From the NCBI GenBank assembly GCA_020852815.1, contig JADZAN010000022.1:1-62394 (forward strand): DNA of 62,394 nucleotides, read 5' to 3'. This DNA comes from Gemmatimonadaceae bacterium. GTDB lineage: Bacteria; Gemmatimonadota; Gemmatimonadetes; Gemmatimonadales; Gemmatimonadaceae. A program made the translations under genes and the position numbers. The notes beneath the pieces were generated by a model. It did not search any database and was not told the origin of the DNA. It was given only the letters and a program-made list of their open reading frames with translations. The stretch's first letter is position 1, and each line of letters opens with the position of its first letter. Positions 8,740-17,165 of this stretch are shown here, one piece after another.

Positions 8740-9981
8740 CTAGCTTGCCGGTCGTTGATCCTGCCTGACCTCCTCCAGGAATCCCTGCAGGGTCTTGAGT
8801 CGCGACCATAGCTGCTTCGGGAATGCCTTCCGCAGAGGTTCCGGCACGACGAGGATCACGTTGTGGCGTGTCATCTCATCGAGCTGAGCCTCCGACACGC
8901 CTTCTTGCAGCGTAAGCAAGTGCTTCGTATGAACCTCGCTCGCTTCCGCGAGAACCTGCCTCCATCGGTCCTTGACCGTCGTCTTTGCGGCCAACATCCT
9001 CAGCCGTTCTCTCGGAAACTCCTTGTCGCGGTATGCAACTATCGATGGGAACAAGAAGTCAGGACGACTTCGTTCGTCGGCCACCGCGCCGTGCGAGAAT
9101 GACACGCCCTCTTCCCGGAAGATTCCCGCAAGCTGAAGCTCTAGCGAGCGACCCGATCGGCTCTTCCGGCGGTTAGTCACCGAGTGCGCGAATTCAAGGA
9201 AGGCATCGACCGTAGAGAACGGCTTCCCCAATTCAGGTAGCACGTGATACGCCTCGACGGAACGAAACACTTCGTATTCGCAGCGTCGCCGACGGAGTAG
9301 TCGCTCGTCGACGTCGAGACCTCGAGCGGGCATCAAGCTTTCAATCACCCGTGAGACGATCTCGTCACCGGGCGGGAAGCTCTCCTTCCAGGCCTGCGGC
9401 ATTCTTGACGGATGCAGCACGCACGAGCGCACAGCGGAGGGAGCCATTCCGGAAACGACTACTCCGGATGATGTGATGACAACGCCATCTCCCGGGTCAA
9501 CCGGACCAACGCGCTCAACTATGCGCTCCTCCTCGTCGAGAGTACGAGCAACCCAGACGCGAAGTGCATCAGCATCTTTCGCTCCAACTCTGTGATATGC
9601 GAAGACGGCGAGAGCGCCTGTCGAATCGGCGGAAACTACAGGTGCATCGACGGCACCCCAACGTGTAAGGCGGGCTTCATCGCGCCCGCCTTTCTGCCCG
9701 AGACGTTTCGAGTTGTACCAGACAAGGCGGAGCGTGGCTTCGTATCCGTCATGCGAGTCGACGACTAGGCTTAGTAAGATGTCGGGATTCCTCTCCTTGG
9801 CACTTCGATGGCTCAGGCGAGGAAAGGCGAGCCGGAGCACTTCCTTGGCCACATACGGGCCACCTTGGTGCACGTTAGGCTTCGCATAGGTGTCATTGGC
9901 GGAGAGGTACTTCGCGTACCAGATCCATTCGGGCCCAGACACGTCCTCGAACCAGTTCGAGAGTTCGTTCTCCTTAGCCAC
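8740..9981 (-). CDS. EcoRII-type type II restriction endonuclease (CCWGG)
   Basis: A 413-residue enzyme closely matching EcoRII (404 residues). The C-terminal catalytic domain (about 240-400) carries D308 in RPDFLFP, then K333 and K337 in AKTTVKDRWRQ; this D...KTTxKDRWRQ pattern is the EcoRII active site. KHLLTLQEGVSE follows, also typical. The N-terminal part (about 1-170) corresponds to the EcoRII effector-site-binding domain, so it is probably a type IIE enzyme needing two CCWGG sites. The start is the GTG at 9981 with GGAGGG just upstream; the longer open frame to 10215 runs inside vsr. It overlaps vsr by 8 bases. The paired Dcm homologue should protect host DNA. Confidence 0.92.
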   Translation of the reverse strand: MAKENELSNWFEDVSGPEWIWYAKYLSANDTYAKPNVHQGGPYVAKEVLRLAFPRLSHRSAKERNPDILLSLVVDSHDGYEATLRLVWYNSKRLGQKGGRDEARLTRWGAVDAPVVSADSTGALAVFAYHRVGAKDADALRVWVARTLDEEERIVERVGPVDPGDGVVITSSGVVVSGMAPSAVRSCVLHPSRMPQAWKESFPPGDEIVSRVIESLMPARGLDVDERLLRRRRCEYEVFRSVEAYHVLPELGKPFSTVDAFLEFAHSVTNRRKSRSGRSLELQLAGIFREEGVSFSHGAVADERSRPDFLFPSIVAYRDKEFPRERLRMLAAKTTVKDRWRQVLAEASEVHTKHLLTLQEGVSEAQLDEMTRHNVILVVPEPLRKAFPKQLWSRLKTLQGFLEEVRQDQRPAS

Positions 9982-10405
9982 ACTTCCCTCCGTGATCCTT
10001 CGTTTGCCGCACGTCGCGAACGAGCGCGGAGAGACGCGACGGAGTAAGGTTGCACTCCCAAACGACGATCGGCCGCCATCCTCGCCGTCGTAATTCGCGC
10101 AGGGTGCGTCGATCGCGCGCGACATTCGCGGCGAACTTAGCCCGCCAGAAACCGGTGTTCGTTGACGGAGTGGTGGCAAAGCGACAGCCAGGGTGCCGGT
10201 GCCAGAAACATCCATGTACCAACACCGCGACGCAGAAGCGTGTCAGTACCAGATCCGGCCTCCCTGGGAGATCGCGCCGGTGTAGTCTGAAACGAAGACC
10301 CGCCCGATGCAGGAAGCGCCTGACGATCAGTTCCGGCGCCGTATCCTTCCCTCCAATGCCGGCCATCATCCGGCTGCGCGTCGCGCGATCGACGATGTCG
10401 GCCAC
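9974..10405 (-). CDS. vsr: Very short patch repair endonuclease Vsr
   Basis: A 143-residue Vsr protein that nicks at T:G mismatches produced by deamination of 5-methylcytosine at Dcm sites. The catalytic aspartate falls at D51 in RPDL, the same number as in E. coli Vsr, and HGCFWHRHPGC plus the later VVWECNL supply the cysteine/histidine zinc ligands. The start is the GTG at 10405, one base after the TGA of the methyltransferase gene; the longer open frame to 10531 lies inside that gene. The stop overlaps the restriction gene start. Its position between methylase and restriction enzyme is the usual Dcm-Vsr arrangement. Confidence 0.93.
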   Translation of the reverse strand: MADIVDRATRSRMMAGIGGKDTAPELIVRRFLHRAGLRFRLHRRDLPGRPDLVLTRFCVAVLVHGCFWHRHPGCRFATTPSTNTGFWRAKFAANVARDRRTLRELRRRGWRPIVVWECNLTPSRLSALVRDVRQTKDHGGKCG

Positions 10406-10406
10406 G

Positions 10407-11696
10407 TCAGTCCGCGGCCACGAGCTCCAACGAGAGCTGACTGCGACGAGCATGGTACGACTCACCCAGGATGTGCGGGCGCATAGCACTAGCGATCGCC
10501 TCCACAAGGGGGACGACGACGGAATTGCCAAACTGGCGATACGCCTGCGTATCCGAGACTGGAATCTCCCACCGGCGGTCGCCTCGGTCGAAGCCCATCA
10601 GGCGCGCGCACTCCCGCGGCGTCAGGCGCCGCGGATTCCCGCTTCCGCGCTTGATCAGGATTTCAGAGCCGTCCTTGTAATAGCGCGCTGAGAGCGTGCG
10701 TGCGATATCGGCCTGGCCGACAAGTCCGAAGCCGAATCCGTTTCCCCTGGCGCGGTGTTTCTCGGCGTAGTCCTGCAAGTACTTCCAGAGATGATCGGTG
10801 AGGACGTACTTGCGATGCGGGCGCCCATTGGAATCGACAAAGCGATCATCGACCTGTCCGGCGTCGGAGTCCGAATGGAGGATATCGCGAAGAACCGGCC
10901 ACTTTTCCTGCGGCGGAATCGCAACGTCTTCCCAACTGAAGTCGACATCGTCACGGAATCCCACCAGGAAGATCCGCTCGCGATGCTGCGGGACGAAGGC
11001 GCGCGCGTTGACAACCTTGGGCCAGACGCGATATCCGAGCTTCTCCTTCAGCGTGCGCATGATGACCGCGAACGTACGGCCGCCGTCATGCCCTTGGAGA
11101 TTCTTGACGTTCTCGAGAAGAAACGCGCGCGGGCGATGATGCTCGAGAATTCTCTCGACTTCGAAGAAGAGCGTCCCCTGCGTTTCGCACTCGAATCCGT
11201 GCTTTCTGCCGAGCGAGTTCTTCTTGGAGACGCCCGCGATACTGAACGGTTGACAGGGAAACCCGGCAAGCAAAACGTCGTGCCTCGGAATATCCTCGGA
11301 CGCGACCTTCACGATATCGCCCGCGATCTCGTGTTCGCCGAAGTTCGCTCGATACGTGCGCTGCGAGTGTTCGTCCCACTCGGACGTGAAGACACACCGA
11401 CCACCGATCGATTCGAATGCGAGGCGTAGCCCGCCTATGCCGGCGAACAAGTCGATGAACTCCAAGGACGGCGGCGTTTCCCGAACGAGACTTCCTTTCG
11501 GTTCAAGCCGACGCCGAAGCTCCGCGAGTTCGAGCGCGCTCGGCTCGTGCTTTCCCCCCTCCCAGCGCTTCACGGTCGCGAGCGAACAGTCCGCGACTTT
11601 CGCCAGTTGCGACTGTGAAAGGCCGTTGCGAATGCGGAGGTCGCGGAGCTCGGTCGCGACCGGCGGCTTAGCGGGTTTTCTTCGGGCGGAAGGCAC
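10407..11696 (-). CDS. dcm: Dcm/M.EcoRII-type DNA cytosine-5 methyltransferase with N-terminal HTH
   Basis: About 429 residues. Conserved C5-methyltransferase motifs run in order: FAGIGG (84-89, SAM binding), AGFPCQPFS with the nucleophile C148, [19 protein letters not shown], and a final GNSV motif. It probably makes 5-methylcytosine at CCWGG, matching the neighbouring EcoRII homologue. Residues about 15-65 form an XRE-like helix-turn-helix ([20 protein letters not shown]); in Dcm/M.EcoRII-type enzymes such N-terminal extensions can repress their own promoter. The start is chosen at the GTG at 11696 because upstream residues look non-coding; no strong ribosome binding site helps decide. It heads a methylase-vsr-restriction operon. 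Confidence 0.92.
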   Translation of the reverse strand: MPSARRKPAKPPVATELRDLRIRNGLSQSQLAKVADCSLATVKRWEGGKHEPSALELAELRRRLEPKGSLVRETPPSLEFIDLFAGIGGLRLAFESIGGRCVFTSEWDEHSQRTYRANFGEHEIAGDIVKVASEDIPRHDVLLAGFPCQPFSIAGVSKKNSLGRKHGFECETQGTLFFEVERILEHHRPRAFLLENVKNLQGHDGGRTFAVIMRTLKEKLGYRVWPKVVNARAFVPQHRERIFLVGFRDDVDFSWEDVAIPPQEKWPVLRDILHSDSDAGQVDDRFVDSNGRPHRKYVLTDHLWKYLQDYAEKHRARGNGFGFGLVGQADIARTLSARYYKDGSEILIKRGSGNPRRLTPRECARLMGFDRGDRRWEIPVSDTQAYRQFGNSVVVPLVEAIASAMRPHILGESYHARRSQLSLELVAAD

Positions 11697-11756
11697 GGTG
11701 ACAATGTGACACCGAGTTGTCCCGTGGAGCAAGGGGCTTTGGTGTGCCTCGCGGTC

Positions 11757-11911
11757 CCGGAATCGCGCACCCCCGAGCAGATCAAGCGGCTGTGTGAGCG
11801 CTTGCACTTCAACGGACCTGTCTTCGCGCGCTACCTCAACACCAGCGCGAGCACGGTTGAGCAGTGGGGGGACGGACGCGAAGCGTCCGAGCGGGACCGT
11901 GGTGCGCGGAC
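11757..11911 (+). pseudogene. Decayed HigA/NadS-like HTH antitoxin
   Basis: On the plus strand, divergent from the methyltransferase, one frame reads [20 protein letters not shown] then [12 protein letters not shown], the pattern of HigA/NadS-type antitoxins (P-Q/E-I-K-x-L-R-x-L-x-S-Q-x-V-F-A-R-x-L-N-x-S-x-x-T-V-x-x-W). After the tryptophan the expected continuation, of the form G-x-K-R-P-S-G, occurs in another frame (KRPSG), so a frameshift has broken the gene. No ATG opens the frame at a sensible place and no HigB-like toxin partner is visible. It is a relic of an earlier toxin-antitoxin or regulatory gene, or possibly a donor of the HTH idea for the adjoining methylase. Confidence 0.6.
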
Positions 11912-12021
11912 GCGCGGCTCGGCGGGTACGCGCGGAGTAAGGAGCGGCGCCACTCCGGGAACTGAGCGGCGATTCCGTCCAACTCAAGCCGATCCGGACG
12001 CTTCACCCGTCCACATCGACG

Positions 12022-13110
12022 TCAGGCGCCCTCCCCTCCCCCACCCCCCACCTCCCACCGCGCCCCACGCCCCCGCCCCAGACACCGCACCTTCCCCTCC
12101 CGCTCCAGCTCCTTCACCACCCGACGCACGGTGACGAGCGACGCCCCCTCCACCTCGTCGCAGATCTCCTGCAGCGCGAAGCGCGTCAGCCCCGCGCGCA
12201 TCACGGCCAGTCGCACGCGCTCATCCAGCGAACCCGCCTGGTGCAACGGCAGCTCGCCCTGCGGCGTCTCCCGCACGAGCGTCAGCTGCGGCGATGCGCG
12301 GTGCGCCGCGCAGGCCACGAAGAAACGGTGCGTCCACTGGTTGGCCAACTTGCGATTGCCGGCAAAGACGATGGGGAGGCGCGGGTGCATCACGGTGAGC
12401 TCCGCCAGGGCGCGGGCGACAAACGAGGCCGGCCATCGCCCCGCGAGGCGCTTCTCGTCCAGGAAGTCCGCGTACTGCGCCTCCACGACCATCGCGCTCC
12501 ACGCATACTGCGCCAGGTGCGCAAGGGCATGGTGCAACGCCTGGATGGCGCCCAGATCGCCCAGCAGGTTGTCGAACGACTTGCGCTCGACGACGGCCGC
12601 GATGCGTTCACCGTCGAGCAGGGCGTAGTCGCCGGCCGGGAGCTTGCGCGTGGTGACGGCGGCCCCAGGAAAGTGCCACGCATATCGCTCGCTGCTGTCG
12701 ATCACCAGTTGCAGCTCCTCGTCGCCGCCGCGGACCTCGAGGCGCGAGCGCGAGCGGTGGGACCGGATCGCGGCCTCGGTGCGGAAGAAGACCTGCTCGT
12801 ATGTGCCGGGCTTGTCGCGAAACGGCTTGGCGATGAAGAGGAACTCGCACCGCTTGCGCACGGGGCGGTCGAGGACGACGGCCAGCTTGCGGCCAAGCTG
12901 CGTGCAGCTGACGACGGGGACGCGCTCGACGAGCGTCATCGGCTCGTCGGGGTCGGAGCCGTCCTCGCGCAGGCAGAAGACCTGTTGACCCGGCCCCGGC
13001 CACGCCGCCGTGGCGCGCACGGCGAGTACGGTACGCCCGTCCCGCTCCACGGCGACGCGGAAGGCGAACCGGGGATGGCCTGTGCGGTGGACGGTCCAGC
13101 TGGTGGTCAT
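12022..13110 (-). CDS. XPF/ERCC4-domain nuclease with C-terminal winged helix
   Basis: A 362-residue protein with the ERCC4 (XPF) nuclease signature: D138 in VIDSSER, GDY at 160-162 and ERKSFDNLLGDL beginning at 176. These are the metal-binding residues of structure-specific nucleases. The C-terminal ~70 residues read like a winged helix (LTRFALQEICDEVEG then TVRRVVKELEREGKVRC) followed by a glycine-rich tail. The start is the ATG at 13110 (MTTSWTVHR); the upstream open frame to 13188 shows no extra conservation. It is a lone gene on the minus strand, clearly more GC-rich than the restriction genes. It could be a repair enzyme or part of the defence island; I cannot decide from sequence. Confidence 0.8.
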   Translation of the reverse strand: MTTSWTVHRTGHPRFAFRVAVERDGRTVLAVRATAAWPGPGQQVFCLREDGSDPDEPMTLVERVPVVSCTQLGRKLAVVLDRPVRKRCEFLFIAKPFRDKPGTYEQVFFRTEAAIRSHRSRSRLEVRGGDEELQLVIDSSERYAWHFPGAAVTTRKLPAGDYALLDGERIAAVVERKSFDNLLGDLGAIQALHHALAHLAQYAWSAMVVEAQYADFLDEKRLAGRWPASFVARALAELTVMHPRLPIVFAGNRKLANQWTHRFFVACAAHRASPQLTLVRETPQGELPLHQAGSLDERVRLAVMRAGLTRFALQEICDEVEGASLVTVRRVVKELEREGKVRCLGRGRGARWEVGGGGGEGA

Positions 13111-13207
13111 GCGGGCGCGGGAGCTTTGGAGTGACGGATGATGTGGTCCAGCAGAGCGGCGCCAGCAAGTAGCAGTGGGGATTGACACGCAAGGGGTGCC
13201 GCGGGCT

Positions 13208-14302
13208 CTACGCCGTCGATTCCATCCAGTTCACGAGCGAGTGCACCTTCTCCTCGACGAACGCTTTCCAATCGGCCACCGGTGTGTGCTCGCTCCACGT
13301 GGCCAACGGGTCGCGCGCAAACGCGGGTCGATAGGTCTCCAGCAGGTCGCGTCCGTGCACACCGAAGGCGTAGTCGCTCAAGGGACGTTCGCGGGCGGAA
13401 CGCTCCCACGCCAGAAACGCTGCCGTGAAGACGTATCGTTCGTGCCAACTTCCCCATTGGGGCGGGCGACGGTCTAGGGCGAGGAGCGGCGCCCAAGCCG
13501 CGACGTTGGCTCGATATCTCGCTGGCTGACCTTCGCGCGACTCGATCATCCGTGCGGCGGCAAGGTCATCGACGGCGCGTCGTGTCGCGGCGACGGTGTA
13601 GCCTGTCGCCGTCGCGATGTCGCGCACCGTGTGCCACGCCTCGTCACTGCCGAGCAGGTAAGCGATCAGGTCCGCCTTGGTACCGACGCCAAGGCCAAGC
13701 CGCAGCCTGAAGATCAACATCGGCGCCGACGTGAGATTGGCGCGCGTTGCACGCGACTTTCCCGGCGAGCGCCGAACGGATGCGGGCGCGGTGTCATCCG
13801 CCGAGTCGCGTGAGGTCGCGCGTCCCGACTCGGACGCCAATGCTGGCATTCGCTCATCTCTCCCCTCGTTTGCCAGAGCACTCCATCGCAGGTCCTTTCC
13901 CGTCTCGCTCGACACACGGGCGAACCACCGCAGCGACGGTACGAAGGCATCGTGTACGTGCTCGGGGTAGAGCGCCGCGAGGTTCTTTGTCCGCTGGACG
14001 CTCAGCAGGTCGGAGTTGCGCACACCCCAGTCCTGAATGAGATCGGCGAGACGGCGTTCCTCATCGACGAGCACGAGCGAGATCAGGAGGAGGGCCTCCG
14101 GGTCAATCATGGTCTCTATGCCGGACGTCCCTGCAGCGCCTCTCGGCGCGGACGGACGCGTCGACGCGGCCGACGTCTGCCCTCCAATCGCGCGCCATTG
14201 CCGCCAGATCACCGCCAGCACAGTCTCACGCAGTTGAATCGCGAGCTCATGCAGCGGCTGGCGCGCGTCGTCGGCCCGAAGCCTCTGTTGATCGTTAGGC
14301 AT
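13208..14302 (-). CDS. Unrecognised protein with winged-helix region, partner of the nucleotidyltransferase
   Basis: A 364-residue protein I cannot assign. The middle (about residues 205-265: LGVGTKADLIAYLLGSDE, TVRDIATATGYTVAATRRAV, RMIESREGQPARYR) looks like a winged-helix domain of the MarR/AbiEi-antitoxin kind. The flanking regions carry no motif I know. The ATG at 14302 lies inside the last codons of the nucleotidyltransferase gene (8-base overlap), so the pair is one transcription unit. In type IV AbiE systems a winged-helix antitoxin accompanies a nucleotidyltransferase toxin. Gene order here is reversed relative to AbiE, so the parallel is only suggestive. Confidence 0.65.
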   Translation of the reverse strand: MPNDQQRLRADDARQPLHELAIQLRETVLAVIWRQWRAIGGQTSAASTRPSAPRGAAGTSGIETMIDPEALLLISLVLVDEERRLADLIQDWGVRNSDLLSVQRTKNLAALYPEHVHDAFVPSLRWFARVSSETGKDLRWSALANEGRDERMPALASESGRATSRDSADDTAPASVRRSPGKSRATRANLTSAPMLIFRLRLGLGVGTKADLIAYLLGSDEAWHTVRDIATATGYTVAATRRAVDDLAAARMIESREGQPARYRANVAAWAPLLALDRRPPQWGSWHERYVFTAAFLAWERSARERPLSDYAFGVHGRDLLETYRPAFARDPLATWSEHTPVADWKAFVEEKVHSLVNWMESTA

Positions 14303-14903
14303 AATCGAGATCCCTCGTCACCTGCGCCACGACCTCGCGCAGGATCTGCGCGAATTCGGGAGCGGCATCCTGCGTGGAAACCCAAACGGCGGCGTCGGCC
14401 AGTTCGGCCGGCGTCGGAGCGAGCGCCAGTAGATCCTGGTAGTGGACGCTGCTCGCTCCCTCCGAATCGGCCGCCGCGAAGAGCTTGAAGAACACGAGGT
14501 CGTACCGCGCGACAATCCCCACCCAGAGGCCGCCGTATCGCTGCCATTCGATACGTGCATCAAGGCCTGGAGGAAGCCCGGCACGCCACTGCAGTGCAGG
14601 TCCGGAGTTCAGCCAATCAGCGTCGAGCCCCATGTCACGAGCGACGTTCTGCGCCGCTCGCAGCAGCGGTTCGGGAAGGGGCGTTGGCGGCTCCGAGAGG
14701 GAATGAACATCGGGATGCGCGCCTTGTCGGTGCCGCGCGAAGGCGAGAATGTCGACGTCGGTCGTCGTTCGCGTGACGATGCCCAGAAGGTTCAGGGCTG
14801 CGCCGCCCACCACGACCACCGCAAACGTCACCCCCTCTGCCGCCAGCAGTTCACCGACGCGGGAAAGCGCGAGTTCGACATCGTCCGAGCCGAAAAGATG
14901 CAT
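14295..14903 (-). CDS. Nucleotidyltransferase-fold protein (DUF6036-like)
   Basis: About 202 residues. The motif VVVGGAALNLLG (32-43) followed by RTTTDVDILA with D49 and D51 is the G-G...D-x-D signature of polymerase-beta/MNT-type nucleotidyltransferases, and RYDLVFFKLFAAAD fits the DUF6036 group. The ATG at 14903 is used as start; a TTG at 14915 would add four residues. The gene is first of a two-gene unit and overlaps the next gene by 8 bases. A palindromic site and a TATAAT-like box sit right at its start (see the regulatory entry). Known relatives include toxins that transfer nucleotides to tRNA or partner proteins; the substrate here is unknown. Confidence 0.75.
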   Translation of the reverse strand: MHLFGSDDVELALSRVGELLAAEGVTFAVVVVGGAALNLLGIVTRTTTDVDILAFARHRQGAHPDVHSLSEPPTPLPEPLLRAAQNVARDMGLDADWLNSGPALQWRAGLPPGLDARIEWQRYGGLWVGIVARYDLVFFKLFAAADSEGASSVHYQDLLALAPTPAELADAAVWVSTQDAAPEFAQILREVVAQVTRDLDYA

Positions 14904-14945
14904 TATAGTTCTCAACGAGATACTTTAAAGAGTTCTCAAAGAACT
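14902..14945 (-). promoter_or_regulatory. Operator/promoter of the nucleotidyltransferase pair
   Basis: An AT-rich patch in otherwise GC-rich DNA. AGTTCTCAAAGAACT at 14931-14945 is a perfect 6-bp-arm palindrome with a 3-bp spacer, and its left part AGTTCTCAA recurs 24 bp away at 14907-14915. On the minus strand TATAAT occupies 14902-14907, with CTTTAA about 17 bp upstream. The -10 box almost touches the predicted ATG, so the transcript may be nearly leaderless or the true start may lie downstream. Paired sites around a promoter suggest autoregulation, as in toxin-antitoxin modules. Confidence 0.5.
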
Positions 14946-15071
14946 ATAAAAGCTCTGTTCGAAACGGCAAGGGGCTCAGGAGTGATACTCGCCCCCCTTC
15001 TCCGCCGCCGCATCAGCAGCTATCCCTGCAGACTCGCTACCGATTCCTCTGCGAAATGACTAGCAATATGT

Positions 15072-16322
15072 CTGCCGTATTCGCCGAGGGTCACCGACCG
15101 CGAGCTGGCGACCCGGCTCAGGTCGACAGGGGCGGTTGTGATCGAGGGTCCCAGAGCCTGCGGGAAGACTCTGACCGCCCGGCAGGTGGCCAGAAGCGAG
15201 GTCCTGCTGGACGTCGATACCAACGCTCGCCAGGCGATCGGGATCGACCCATCCCTCGTGCTAGAGGGCGCGACTCCGCGACTGATCGACGAGTGGCAGC
15301 TCGCGCCGGAGATCTGGAACCATATCCGACGCGCCGTGGATGACCGGGGGACGCCGGGGCAATTCATCCTGACCGGATCCGCGGTTCCGGCGGACGATAT
15401 CACGCGACACACCGGCGCCGGGCGCATCACGCGGCTCAGGATGCGCCCGATGTCGCTCTTCGAGTCGGGAAAGGTCACGGGTGCGATCTCGCTGAGCCAG
15501 CTTCTCTCGGGAGACAGCGCGCGGTCCGGCGATTCGGGTTTCACGATCCGCGACCTGACGGAGCAGATCGTCGTGGGCGGGTGGCCGGGGAATTTGGCGC
15601 GAGATGCAGTCGAGTCGGCGCGGGCCGTTCGCGACTATCTCGAAGAGGTCCGACGGGCAGACCTGAGTCGGGTGGGAGATCGATCGCGCGATCCGGTCAA
15701 AGTCGGGCACCTGCTCCGATCACTCGCGCGCCATGTCGCCACCGAGGCGACCATCGCCACGCTGGGCGCCGACGCTGGCGCCGATGACGGGTCCCTGGCG
15801 CGCGACACCGTCGCCGACTACCTCGAGGCGCTCGAGCGGTTGATGATCGTCGAGGACCAGCCGGCGTGGTCACCGCATCTACGGTCGAAGGCTCGCGTTC
15901 GCGGCGCCGCCAAGCGGCACTTCGTCGACCCATCGTTGGCGACCGCGGCGCTTCGCGCCACGCCGGAGGGATTGCTCGCCGACCTCAATCTCCTCGGCCT
16001 GCTCTTCGAGTCACTCGTGGTACGCGACCTTCGGGTGTACGCGCAAGCATGCGACGCGAGCGTCCTTCACTATCGTGACAGCAACGGCCGCGAGGTCGAC
16101 GCCATCGTCGAGGTGGCAGACGGGCGATGGGGTGCCTTCGAGGTCAAGCTGGGGCGGGATCAGGTCGACGAAGGTGCGGCGTCACTGCTCAGCTTCGCCG
16201 AGCAGGTGGACATATCGAAGTGCGGCGCGCCCGCCTGCCTCGGCGTCATCGTGGCCACCGGTTACGGATACCGGCGCCCGGATGGTGTGGCAGTGATTCC
16301 GATCGGCTGCCTGGGGCCGTGA
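15072..16322 (+). CDS. AAA ATPase with DUF4143 domain
   Basis: A predicted ATPase of the AAA_14/DUF4143 type, often found in accessory DNA. The P-loop GPRACGKT lies at 26-33 if translation starts at the CTG at 15072, and a Walker B-like LIDEW follows. The C-terminal half has the DUF4143 nuclease-like segment VDAIVEVADGRWGAFEVKLG. The first canonical start is the GTG at 15138, only five codons before the P-loop, which would remove the usual leading segment. The in-frame upstream codons read YSPRVTDRELATRLRSTG, which matches how the family begins, back to a stop just before 15060. So either CTG is used or a single-base shift separates the ATG at 15068 from the gene. Confidence 0.8.
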   Translation: MPYSPRVTDRELATRLRSTGAVVIEGPRACGKTLTARQVARSEVLLDVDTNARQAIGIDPSLVLEGATPRLIDEWQLAPEIWNHIRRAVDDRGTPGQFILTGSAVPADDITRHTGAGRITRLRMRPMSLFESGKVTGAISLSQLLSGDSARSGDSGFTIRDLTEQIVVGGWPGNLARDAVESARAVRDYLEEVRRADLSRVGDRSRDPVKVGHLLRSLARHVATEATIATLGADAGADDGSLARDTVADYLEALERLMIVEDQPAWSPHLRSKARVRGAAKRHFVDPSLATAALRATPEGLLADLNLLGLLFESLVVRDLRVYAQACDASVLHYRDSNGREVDAIVEVADGRWGAFEVKLGRDQVDEGAASLLSFAEQVDISKCGAPACLGVIVATGYGYRRPDGVAVIPIGCLGP

Positions 16323-16331
16323 CCTGCGTCT

Positions 16332-17150
16332 CTACGTCACCACCCCGAACCGCCCCCACACCTCCGCGGCATCCTCCAGCGTCACCGCCGTCCATCCCGC
16401 GGCGGAAAAGCGGTCCCACTCCTCTCGTGTGGGATAGGTGAAGTAGCGCCCCCCGGGCTGCTGCGTCGTTTGCAGCACCTCGCCAGACAACACACGCTGT
16501 GCCACCAAGCCTAACGCGTCGACACCAGGGGCATAGAGCTGCGCGATGTGCCAGAAGAGCGAGCGCGTGCGATCGACGCTCGTGCGTGTCGTCGTCACGA
16601 TGGGGCCGGTGTCGATCGTGCCATCGGGGATGGTGTGCACGGTGCAGCCGATGGTCGTGTCGCCGTTGGCCAGCGCGCGAAAGGTCGCGAGGACGCCGCG
16701 GTACGCGGGGAGGAGGCCGGAGTGGAGGTTGAGAACCCCTAAACGGGGGATGGCGAGGAGCGCCGACTTGAAGATCGCCCCATAGCGGATGGAGATGATG
16801 AGGTCCGGCGCCTGCGCGCGCACCCAGGCGAGGCCGTCGGCGCTGTTGGGGTTGGGGAGGTTGGTGACCGCGATCCCTCGGCGCGTCGTCAACTCGCGAA
16901 AGGTGAGGCAGCGTGCGCCGTCGTCGGGGAGGGCGGCGCGCTCGACCAGGGGGAAGAGGAGGTCGAGCGGGATGCGCTGTTCCGCCAGGCGCAACTCGTG
17001 TCGCTGCGGCGCCTCGTCAGGCGCCGGCGCCGCGCTCCCGACGCGCTGGGAGAGGGCGATGGATACCGCATGCCCCTCGAGCGCCGGCAGCAGGCGGTTG
17101 ATGGCGAGGGCGGAGAAGAGGTCGGCGTTGAGGCAGGCGAGGACTCGCAT
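16332..17150 (-). CDS. Formyltransferase-family enzyme
   Basis: A 272-residue protein with a formyl transferase catalytic core: N141 and H143 in LNLHSGLLPAYRG, and D180 in GTIDTGPIV, giving the N-H-D triad of 10-formyltetrahydrofolate-dependent formyltransferases. IGCTVH lies between, as expected. It lacks the C-terminal domain of methionyl-tRNA formyltransferase, so a sugar-nucleotide or amino-group formylase is more likely than Fmt itself. It starts at the ATG at 17150 and ends 10 bases from the convergent DUF4143 gene. The DNA is markedly GC-rich from here on, consistent with leaving the island. Confidence 0.78.
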   Translation of the reverse strand: MRVLACLNADLFSALAINRLLPALEGHAVSIALSQRVGSAAPAPDEAPQRHELRLAEQRIPLDLLFPLVERAALPDDGARCLTFRELTTRRGIAVTNLPNPNSADGLAWVRAQAPDLIISIRYGAIFKSALLAIPRLGVLNLHSGLLPAYRGVLATFRALANGDTTIGCTVHTIPDGTIDTGPIVTTTRTSVDRTRSLFWHIAQLYAPGVDALGLVAQRVLSGEVLQTTQQPGGRYFTYPTREEWDRFSAAGWTAVTLEDAAEVWGRFGVVT

Positions 17151-17165
17151 TCCCCAACCTACGAC

